Positions 15,478-21,285 of a stretch of 21,285 nt of DNA are shown one piece after another. Position 1 is the stretch's first letter. Each line of letters opens with the position of its first letter. Below the pieces are notes generated by a model. The model saw only the letters and a program-made list of their open reading frames with translations. It made no database searches and had not been told where the DNA came from. The DNA comes from Paralcaligenes sp039935015. Lineage in GTDB: Bacteria > Pseudomonadota > Gammaproteobacteria > Burkholderiales > Burkholderiaceae_B. The position numbers and the translations under genes are program-made. The stretch is taken from positions 1 to 21,285 of the forward strand of contig JBDTLC010000014.1 in assembly GCA_039935015.1 (NCBI GenBank), given 5' to 3'.

Positions 15478-16428
15478 TCAGTGGCCCGCTTTGGAGCCGC
15501 GTACATCGAATACGGCGGCAAGCGTATCGGACAGCAGAATTAAAACAACGTACACGGCGCTAAAAAGCATGGCACAGGCCTGAATGACCGGCATATCCCT
15601 GGAAAGGACGGAATCGGTCATGAGGCGCGCAAGCCCCGGGTACGAAAAAATAGTTTCTACCACAACAACGCCACTGACCAAATAGGCAATATTGAGTGCG
15701 ACCACATTGGCAATGGGCCCCACGGCCAGAATCAGTGCATGTTTACGCACGATGGTTGTGCGTGGCACGCCTTTGAGCATCGCCATTTCAGCAAATGGCT
15801 GGCTTAATAAATTACTGATAATGGCGCGAGTCATTCGTGCGATTTGCGCGGTAACAACGATGACTAGCGTCATGACAGGCAAGAACATGGCCTTGGCTTG
15901 GGCTTCGACTCCTGAGCCAGGGGTTAAATAAGAAATGGCGGGAAACCAATGCCACTTTACGGCTAGAAACAAGACGGCAATCGTCGCAATCAGGAATTCC
16001 GGCGTGGCCGATAAGCTAAGCACCACAATAGATCCGACTCGATCCACCCACTTGCCCGTACCCAGACTCATCAGCAGTCCCAAGCCAATTGAAAGAGGCA
16101 CTGCAATCAACGCAGTAACGCCAGCCAGCAAGCCCGTATTAGCCGCACGCTCGGACAACATCGAAGCAACCGGGGTTCTGGTGACCATGGAAACGCCCCA
16201 ATCGCCATGCAACATACCTACCAGCCATTCAAAATAGCGATATGCAGCCGGATGATTCAACCCCATTTGGGCACGCAAGGTGGCGACGGCCTCTGGGGTC
16301 GCATATTGACCCAAGGAAAGCTGGGCCACATCGCCTGGCAATATTTGGCAACCCACAAAAACCAGCAGGGAAACAAGCCAAAGCACAAACAAGGCCAAGA
16401 AGATACGGCCCACCCAGAATTTCACCAT
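15478..16428 (-). CDS. ABC importer permease, DppB/OppB family
   Basis: A 316-residue membrane protein with six predicted helices. The first helix (about 8-30) ends in QILPGDVAQ, the usual DppB start block (f..lPGDp), and GLNHPAAYRYFEWLVGMLHGDWGVS matches the family's G.D.P...qY..wl....GDlG.S. The EAA loop is MAMLKGVPRTTIVRKHAL. The C-terminus has ETIFSYPGLARL and VLSRDMPVIQA, both typical. An AAGGA site lies six bases upstream of the ATG. The gene is 45 bases downstream of the binding-protein gene and 22 bases before the DppC gene, in the standard A-B-C-D order. It builds half of the membrane channel. Confidence 0.93.
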   Translation of the reverse strand: MVKFWVGRIFLALFVLWLVSLLVFVGCQILPGDVAQLSLGQYATPEAVATLRAQMGLNHPAAYRYFEWLVGMLHGDWGVSMVTRTPVASMLSERAANTGLLAGVTALIAVPLSIGLGLLMSLGTGKWVDRVGSIVVLSLSATPEFLIATIAVLFLAVKWHWFPAISYLTPGSGVEAQAKAMFLPVMTLVIVVTAQIARMTRAIISNLLSQPFAEMAMLKGVPRTTIVRKHALILAVGPIANVVALNIAYLVSGVVVVETIFSYPGLARLMTDSVLSRDMPVIQACAMLFSAVYVVLILLSDTLAAVFDVRGSKAGH

Positions 16429-16473
16429 TCATGATCCTTATTTATATTAGCTGTCAGCAATCAGGCCACTGCA

Positions 16474-18093
16474 TCAACTTTCCAGCCAGATTTGATCGGT
16501 AAAGAAGCACCCTCCCATGGGCGCAATCGGGATGGGCTTCAATCCTTTGACGCGATTTGAAAGGCCATCAACGAAATTGATAAACGCTGGCAATATCAAC
16601 GCGCCTGAATTGTGCAAAATTGCGTCGATTTCGTGATATATCGCGATACGCTTGGGCTCATCGACGGTGGCGCGTGCTTGATCGATAAGCGAATCGAGTG
16701 CTGGATTGCTGTAATGAGAAAAATTCCATGGGGCGCCAGTCTTCCAGGTCAAGTTCAGCAATATGTTGTAAGTAGGGCGTGGGTTAAACGTGGTGGCGAA
16801 AAACGGCCGCTTCCCGACGATGGCAGACCAGTAACTATCGGCCGGCTCTTTTTTCAAATCCAGATTCAGGCCTATATTGGTTGCCTCGCGCTGCAAAATC
16901 TGCCCAATATCTACGCTGAAGGCCGACGCATCGCTAACATGCAGCGGCACTCGGTTTTTTCCCACTCCGCTTTTCGCCAAATAGAATTTGGCTTTATCTG
17001 GATCGGTCTTGCGTTGTTCCAGTGCGGTATTGCAATAAGGAGAGCCGCTAATAATCGGAAAGTCGTTAGCAATAACACCATTGCCCAATAAAGAGGTGCG
17101 CAACACGCGCTCGCGATCTATCAAATAACTTAGGGCCAAGCCTAAATTGGGATTATTCGCGGGAGCCATGTTGACGGCGCCCTGTATGGCGGTATAGCGC
17201 GGCGCCTTGGTAATGAACGGTTGGGCGGTCGTCGAGCCCTTTAACTGAGCAATGCTAGGGCCTCGAATATCAATCGCCATCTGCACATCGCCCGACAGCA
17301 AGGCATTGGCTCGAGCTACTTGATCAACGATAGGGAACATTTCAAATTCGTCGATATAGGGCTGACCCGATTTCCAATACTTGTCGTTACGCACGCAAAT
17401 GGTTCGAACCCCCGGAGTAAATTCCTTGATGATGAAAGGCCCCGTGCCGATGGGTTTGGAAAAATCGTAAGTGCCGCTTTTGACGATCGTAAAAGGACTC
17501 GTGCTGAGCGTCACAGGGATGTCGGCATCGGCCTCCAGCAGTTCAACGACAATTGTCTGCGGCCCGTCTGCCTTGACCGCCTTGATATTCGCCACAAGTT
17601 GCTTGGCGCTGGATACGACCTGCTTTTCTTGATGACGCAAAATGGAAAACACGATATCTTCCATTTTTAATGGCGAGCCATCAGAGTACACAATTCCTTT
17701 GGCAATTTGGAATACCCACTCCTTACCGTCGCTTCTGCTTTCGAATGACTCGGCTACCTCTGGCAAGGCCTTGCCGTCGACATCCATACGAGTCAAATAA
17801 CTGAATATGCTGGCGCATCGGATAAAGTCGCCAGGGTTGAGCGCGCGGGCGCCATCGAAGGTATCGTTTGCGCCCTGGGAATTCAAGGCTATGCGCACCC
17901 GGCCCCCTTTTTTCGGCTCGGTGCTCGCGGTTGCGGTTGCGGCATATGTCGTTTGAAGAACGCTCCATCCTGCCAAGGATGCACCAGCGCCCAGCAACAG
18001 CCCACCAAATTGACGCCGACTTATCGGCCTGCCCTCGGCGGACACGAGGTCAATACTTCGCGGATTCCGCTTGCTATCTTTTTCGGACGCCAT
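16474..18093 (-). CDS. Substrate-binding protein of peptide-type ABC importer (SBP family 5), Tat-exported
   Basis: About 539 residues, normal for DppA/OppA-type binding proteins. The N-terminus has a long charged n-region, then ISRRQFGGLLLGAGASLAG with a twin-arginine motif at residues 25-29 and a hydrophobic stretch ending near TYAATA: a Tat rather than Sec signal. The mature part contains family landmarks LPEVAESFES, WVFQIAKGIVYSDGSPLKMEDIVFS (start of the SBP_bac_5 core), GTGPFIIKEF and NDKYWKSGQPYIDE. No lipobox Cys is seen. The frame is open to 18129, but AAAGGAGG four bases before the ATG at 18093 fixes the start. First gene of the minus-strand operon, divergent from the GntR gene. The ligand could be a di/oligopeptide, opine or other amino-acid derivative; the fold does not decide. 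Confidence 0.9.
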   Translation of the reverse strand: MASEKDSKRNPRSIDLVSAEGRPISRRQFGGLLLGAGASLAGWSVLQTTYAATATASTEPKKGGRVRIALNSQGANDTFDGARALNPGDFIRCASIFSYLTRMDVDGKALPEVAESFESRSDGKEWVFQIAKGIVYSDGSPLKMEDIVFSILRHQEKQVVSSAKQLVANIKAVKADGPQTIVVELLEADADIPVTLSTSPFTIVKSGTYDFSKPIGTGPFIIKEFTPGVRTICVRNDKYWKSGQPYIDEFEMFPIVDQVARANALLSGDVQMAIDIRGPSIAQLKGSTTAQPFITKAPRYTAIQGAVNMAPANNPNLGLALSYLIDRERVLRTSLLGNGVIANDFPIISGSPYCNTALEQRKTDPDKAKFYLAKSGVGKNRVPLHVSDASAFSVDIGQILQREATNIGLNLDLKKEPADSYWSAIVGKRPFFATTFNPRPTYNILLNLTWKTGAPWNFSHYSNPALDSLIDQARATVDEPKRIAIYHEIDAILHNSGALILPAFINFVDGLSNRVKGLKPIPIAPMGGCFFTDQIWLES

Positions 18094-18147
18094 AGCGCCT
18101 CCTTTGACTTGATGGGTTTTGATAACCATATCTACACCTCATGTTCG

Positions 18148-18153
18148 GTATAC
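18148..18153. promoter_or_regulatory. GTATAC operator candidate 1
   Basis: GTATAC within TTCGGTATACTTTA, one of three copies in the divergent intergenic region. Palindromic GTATAC cores are seen in operators of several GntR/FCD regulators. This copy overlaps the putative -10 box of the minus-strand operon. Only the six-base core is symmetric here. Confidence 0.45.
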
Positions 18154-18180
18154 TTTATTATTCATTTACTATGAATTCAA
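18152..18180 (-). promoter_or_regulatory. Candidate sigma-70 promoter of the importer/catabolic operon
   Basis: Read on the minus strand, TTGAAT (18180-18175) and TAAAGT (18157-18152) are separated by 17 bases and each match four of six consensus positions. The -10 box overlaps a GTATAC site (18148-18153), so a bound GntR protein would block it. About 60 bases separate it from the binding-protein start. Alternative boxes exist in this AT-rich DNA, so this is tentative. Confidence 0.4.
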
Positions 18181-18220
18181 TAGGGTTATCCCCTAATTTC
18201 ATTATTTATTTCGTTAAATC

Positions 18221-18226
18221 TATAAT
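18221..18226 (+). promoter_or_regulatory. Candidate -10 box of the GntR gene
   Basis: A perfect TATAAT lies 90 bases upstream of the GntR start codon. No good -35 hexamer is found at 16-18 bases (a TTTCAT-like sequence is nearest). A GTATAC site begins five bases downstream, where the transcription start would be, consistent with autoregulation. Confidence 0.45.
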
Positions 18227-18230
18227 TTCA

Positions 18231-18236
18231 GTATAC
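18231..18236. promoter_or_regulatory. GTATAC operator candidate 2
   Basis: GTATAC within TTCAGTATACCTAA, next to the TATAAT box of the GntR gene. Two outer T-A pairs add partial symmetry. Its left flank TTC-purine-GTATAC is shared with site 1, and it lies exactly 20 bp from site 3, two helical turns, so dimers could bind the same DNA face. Confidence 0.5.
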
Positions 18237-18245
18237 CTAACTAAT

Positions 18246-18261
18246 ATTGCGTATACGGAAT
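18246..18261. promoter_or_regulatory. GTATAC operator candidate 3 (16-bp near-perfect palindrome)
   Basis: ATTGCGTATACGGAAT is a 16-bp palindrome with one mismatched pair (positions 4 and 13). It has the best symmetry of the three GTATAC sites and lies in the leader of the GntR gene, 55 bases before its start codon. Probable binding site of the adjacent GntR/FCD protein; inferred from position and symmetry only. Confidence 0.55.
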
Positions 18262-18315
18262 AGCCCGCGAAGGCTATTGTTGAAGAACCCGCATCACCAC
18301 CATATAGGAAGCCTT

Positions 18316-19032
18316 ATGTTGCAAGAGCATCAAACCTTAAGCACCGAATTCCAGCATCCTGGAACGGTTCCGGTCGCATTAGGCAACCGGGTCTATGAAC
18401 ACCTTAAAGCCGACATTCTTGCGCAAGAAATACTTCCAGCCACCCTCTTGCAAGAGTCCGAAATCGGAGAACAATTCGGCGTCAGCCGCACTCCTGTCAG
18501 AGAAGCCCTGCGGAATTTGTTGAATGAAGGCCTGATCAGGCGCAGCGGCCGTTTCTATCAAGTCATAGAAATGTCGACCAAAGAGATCCAAGATCTCTAT
18601 GAAGTGCGAGAAGCACTTGAGCGAGCGGCCGTGCGTCTATTTATAGAACGGGCGGGCGATACATCCATAGAAAGGCTGTTCGCGATTATTGAAAGCCAAA
18701 CCCAAGCCTTGTCAGCTCAAGACTTTATGGCTTTCGCGAATTTCGATACCGAATTTCATTTAACTATTGCCGCAACAAGCAACAATCCTTTGTTGTTCCA
18801 GCAACTCTCCGCGGTACACGACAAGGCCAAGCTTGTGCGCAGGCGCGACGCAAAAACTACACCAAAGTGGTTTAACGGAGTCATCGTCGAACACGAACGC
18901 ATATTAAACGCGTTGGGCCGCCGTGATATAGCCGTCGCAGACGCCGAAATGCGCTACCACCTTAACAGCGTTATACGGCTGCACCGAGGGCTCAAGCAAG
19001 AGCCTCGGGGACGCTCCGTTTCAGCCATTTAA
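18316..19032 (+). CDS. GntR-family transcriptional regulator, FCD (FadR) subfamily
   Basis: A 238-residue DNA-binding regulator. The winged helix-turn-helix occupies about 23-82 (VYEHLKADILAQEI, then SEIGEQFGVSRTPVREALRN, the GntR signature). The all-helical FCD effector domain (about 90-225) retains the metal-ligand set Asp144 and His148 (FDTEFH), His193 (VEHERIL) and His215 (EMRYHL), so it likely binds a carboxylate effector through a metal ion, as FCD members do. The frame is open to a TTG at 18247, but the ATG at 18316 has GGAA five bases upstream and starts just before the conserved domain. Divergent from the importer operon and 23 bases ahead of the hydroxyacid dehydrogenase gene. Probable local repressor, released by a substrate or intermediate acid of the pathway. 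Confidence 0.92.
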   Translation: MLQEHQTLSTEFQHPGTVPVALGNRVYEHLKADILAQEILPATLLQESEIGEQFGVSRTPVREALRNLLNEGLIRRSGRFYQVIEMSTKEIQDLYEVREALERAAVRLFIERAGDTSIERLFAIIESQTQALSAQDFMAFANFDTEFHLTIAATSNNPLLFQQLSAVHDKAKLVRRRDAKTTPKWFNGVIVEHERILNALGRRDIAVADAEMRYHLNSVIRLHRGLKQEPRGRSVSAI

Positions 19033-19055
19033 AACCATTGAATAAAAGGCAGAGT

Positions 19056-19973
19056 ATGAAAGTGGTATATATCGACTGTACAGAGCAGGGACATTCCATT
19101 ATCAAAGAACATTCTCTGTTCGATAAGATACCTGACCTGATATTGAACGTGGGCGACCCCGACGACGGCCAGTTAGTTTCTTTGTTGGACGGCGCCGCAG
19201 CCATCATCAATGGGCATACCACCATGAATGCCGACCTGCTGGGCCTATGCAGTGCGCTCAAAATCATCGTTTTCCTGGGTACTGGCGCATCAAGCTATAT
19301 TGACTTGGCTGCCGCGGAAAGGCAAGGCATTAACGTTCTGACCGTGCGCGGATACGGCAACCGAACCAATGCGGAACATGCTTTTGCATTAATCCTGAGC
19401 GCATCGCGCAATATTGCCAGCATGGATCGCGAAATAAGGCAAGGCAAGTGGGCCGCTTCAGAGGGTATAGAGCTTTCAGGCAAACGCCTGGGTATCGTTG
19501 GTGCGGGCGGCGTGGGCACCGAGCTTATTAAAATCGCCCACGCGTTCGGCATGGAAGTTGTTGCATGGAACCGCAGCCCTATCCCTGAAGGCCTTCCCTG
19601 CAAACAAGTGGCGCTCGACGAACTTTTGACTACTTCAGATGTTGTCTCACTGCATCTGACCCTCAACGACGCCACACACGGCATAATCGGAAAAGAGCAA
19701 TTGGCTATGTTGAAAAGGGAGGCCATTTTAGTCAACGTCGGTCGCGGCGCGCTCGTTGACGAGATGGCGCTTATCGAGGTTTTAAAAAACAAAAGAATCC
19801 GACATGCGGGGCTGGATGTTTTTATACAAGAGCCCTTGCCACCCAGCCACGGATTGACCAAGCTTAACAACGTAACCTTAACCGCCCACGCGGCCTTTAA
19901 CAGCCGTGAAGCCATGGTGCGCTTGCTGTCTCAAGGATTTGACACCTTGGCCCAGGAAATACAAAAACATTAA
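19056..19973 (+). CDS. D-isomer-specific 2-hydroxyacid dehydrogenase
   Basis: A 305-residue NAD(P)-dependent dehydrogenase interconverting a 2-oxo acid and its D-2-hydroxy acid. The Rossmann motif is LGIVGAGGVGTEL (GxGxxG at 149-154). The catalytic set is Arg230 (VNVGRGALVD), Glu259 (DVFIQEPLP) and His278 (LTAHAAFNS), the His lying in an AHAA rather than the commoner PHxA/G context. After the second beta strand the sequence is WNRS (171-174) in place of the NAD-specifying Asp, which suggests NADP(H) preference. The frame is open to a TTG at 19038, but ATG at 19056 follows AAAAGG and fits the fold. It follows the regulator gene in an operon. A role in 2-oxoadipate, 2-oxoglutarate or a related 2-oxo acid is inferred; the substrate is unknown. 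Confidence 0.85.
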   Translation: MKVVYIDCTEQGHSIIKEHSLFDKIPDLILNVGDPDDGQLVSLLDGAAAIINGHTTMNADLLGLCSALKIIVFLGTGASSYIDLAAAERQGINVLTVRGYGNRTNAEHAFALILSASRNIASMDREIRQGKWAASEGIELSGKRLGIVGAGGVGTELIKIAHAFGMEVVAWNRSPIPEGLPCKQVALDELLTTSDVVSLHLTLNDATHGIIGKEQLAMLKREAILVNVGRGALVDEMALIEVLKNKRIRHAGLDVFIQEPLPPSHGLTKLNNVTLTAHAAFNSREAMVRLLSQGFDTLAQEIQKH

Positions 19974-19998
19974 CGACCCATTACATGAGGGACTTCCG

Positions 19999-21285
19999 AT
20001 GCAAGCCTACACGCCATACGCCACGACCAGTGGATGGAATCAAATAACGAAAGGTAGCGACCGCGGCCACGAAAGGAAATTAAGCAGCGACCTGCGCATT
20101 AAATTTGCCATAGTCGGAGCCGGCTTTGCAGGGGCTGCTGTCGCAAGGCGGCTATGCGAACTTTATCCGGATGACGAAATCGTCTTGCTAGACGCCCTTC
20201 CCGCTGCAGAAGGCTCGGCAGGAAGAAGCTCCGGATTCATGCTGGATCGGGCTGATGCCAAAATTGATGTCAGAGGTGCGGGGCCGGAAAGCGACTGGCA
20301 TACCGATATTCTTCAAGCTGGCCGTGCCTGGCTGGAAGACATCGTGTCAACCCAACACATTCGCTGCGATTGGCGCGACATTGGGCACTATAAAACCTCC
20401 ACGACAGCGCTGGGCGCGAAAGAGCTCAACGCGTTGCTAGCCAGATTGGACGAAAAAGGCCTGCCCTATCGGCAGCTCTCTGGTGACAATATCCACAGCG
20501 AACTGGGCGCCTCACATTGCACCAATGCTGCCTGGTTTCCTAACTGCGTGCTTATCCAACCTGCCGAACTCATACATGGCCTGCTAGCCACTTTGCCCGC
20601 GCAGGTCACTCTTTACACCGAATCCCCAGTGCGTCGGCTTGATAAGGGGGCTCCGCATACCTTAATTGTCGGGCAAAATAAGATCCAGGCCGACATCGTT
20701 ATTTTCTGCAACAACGTAACGCTGCCTTTTTTTGGCTACGGCAAGTACCGGCAAATTACCGTCTACACCTACGCCGGAATGACGCCAGAACTTACCGCCG
20801 AAGAATTGGACAAATTGGGGCAGGCCTCGGACTGGGGAGCGACGCCCGCTGAAAGGCTTGGGCCTACCACTCGCAAATTGAACTCACGGCGCTTCCTGTT
20901 TAGAGCCGGCTTCTCCTATAAAAAGGAACTGTCCCCCGACCATATCAATGCTGTTTTGCGTGATATGTATGCAAAAAGATATCCGCAAATGAGGAGCCAC
21001 CAGTTTGAATACACCTGGGGCGGCGCGCTTAGCATGACGCGCAATGGCGTACCCATTTTCGGCAGGATGTCCGAAAATGTTTACGCCTTGTCTGCCTGCA
21101 ACGCCTCTGGCATCCTGAAAATGACAGCTCTGGGGAAACTCTTGGCTGAAGAAATAGCCGGCATTAGCGGCCGCCTGCTGAGCGACACCCTACAATTCTC
21201 CAAGCCCTTATGGATACCGCCCGAGCCCATACGTAGCCTGGCCGTCAATTATAATTTTGCAAAATTAAAAAGAAAGATGCGTGAA
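19999..21285 (+). CDS. FAD-dependent oxidoreductase, DAO family (3' end outside window)
   Basis: An open frame of 429 codons from an ATG with GAGGG seven bases upstream to the last base, without a stop, so the gene continues off the window but is probably nearly complete. An unusually long 34-residue N-terminal extension precedes the FAD motif KFAIVGAGFAGAAVARRL. The second FAD motif is GSAGRSSGFML, a variant of the usual GASGRNGGF. The C-terminal part has WGGALSMTRNGVPIFGR and SACNASGILKMTALGKLLAE, corresponding to the FAD-pyrophosphate region of PuuB-like amine oxidases. It is a distant paralogue of the DAO gene at 9890-11200. Third gene of the regulator operon, 25 bases after the hydroxyacid dehydrogenase. 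Likely oxidises an amine or N-substituted amino acid; substrate unknown. Confidence 0.8.
   Translation, partial: MQAYTPYATTSGWNQITKGSDRGHERKLSSDLRIKFAIVGAGFAGAAVARRLCELYPDDEIVLLDALPAAEGSAGRSSGFMLDRADAKIDVRGAGPESDWHTDILQAGRAWLEDIVSTQHIRCDWRDIGHYKTSTTALGAKELNALLARLDEKGLPYRQLSGDNIHSELGASHCTNAAWFPNCVLIQPAELIHGLLATLPAQVTLYTESPVRRLDKGAPHTLIVGQNKIQADIVIFCNNVTLPFFGYGKYRQITVYTYAGMTPELTAEELDKLGQASDWGATPAERLGPTTRKLNSRRFLFRAGFSYKKELSPDHINAVLRDMYAKRYPQMRSHQFEYTWGGALSMTRNGVPIFGRMSENVYALSACNASGILKMTALGKLLAEEIAGISGRLLSDTLQFSKPLWIPPEPIRSLAVNYNFAKLKRKMRE

Noticed and set aside
16612..17091. Plus-strand frame of 159 codons
   Set aside because: Antisense within the binding-protein gene; composition is that of a shadow frame.
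18094..18129. N-terminal extension of the binding protein to an upstream ATG
   Set aside because: The internal ATG at 18093 has an AAAGGAGG site at proper distance and places the Tat signal normally; the upstream ATG has none.
19295..19915. Minus-strand open frame of 206 codons
   Set aside because: Antisense to the hydroxyacid dehydrogenase with its intact catalytic triad; Ser/Arg-rich shadow translation without recognisable domains.
1..21285. Insertion sequence, prophage, CRISPR or tRNA signs
   Set aside because: No transposase or integrase gene, no repeated spacers, no tRNA cloverleaf and no target-site duplications were seen; the only notable repeat is the REP pair.

Overview
The window reads as chromosomal DNA from a betaproteobacterium, most likely an Alcaligenaceae/Burkholderiales member (Bordetella/Pusillimonas-like). 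This is inferred from protein style, moderately high GC and gene content (tsdBA, DsbG, an Hsp20-Lon pair, many importer and flavoenzyme genes); the genus cannot be fixed from sequence alone. There is no tRNA, rRNA, CRISPR array or insertion sequence, and no gene-free stretch longer than about 225 bases.

Layout. (1) 1-2286: the end of a thiosulfate dehydrogenase module, a diheme cytochrome c (TsdB-like, cut by the window edge) overlapping a TsdA-type diheme thiosulfate dehydrogenase, facing a convergent periplasmic DsbG-type thiol:disulfide protein. (2) 2498-5342: a two-gene proteostasis operon, a small Hsp20 chaperone and a complete Lon protease. (3) 5352-5422: a perfect 26-bp inverted repeat made of two head-on GTAG-type REP units, between two convergent operons. 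(4) 18093 down to 5418, minus strand: a compact run of about 12.7 kb encoding a Tat-exported peptide-type substrate-binding protein, two permeases, a fused double ATPase, a GlpD-like flavoprotein, a DAO-family flavoprotein, a remnant of a RidA gene, a large FAD/Fe-S D-2-hydroxyglutarate dehydrogenase and an HglS-type 2-oxoadipate dioxygenase/decarboxylase. (5) 18316-21285, plus strand and divergent: a GntR/FCD regulator, a D-2-hydroxyacid dehydrogenase and a second DAO-family flavoprotein that runs off the window. The divergent promoter region carries three GTATAC-centred sites.

How it fits together. The two last genes of the minus operon form a recognised chemistry: 2-oxoadipate to D-2-hydroxyglutarate (HglS), then to 2-oxoglutarate (D2HGDH). 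Upstream genes supply a high-affinity importer and flavoenzymes able to oxidise amines or hydroxy acids. The whole looks like an inducible uptake-and-oxidation island for an amino-acid-derived compound (for example a lysine, pipecolate, 2-aminoadipate or opine derivative) that drains through the 2-oxoadipate/D-2-hydroxyglutarate shunt into the TCA cycle. The real substrate is not deducible from sequence; this is the part most likely to be undescribed.
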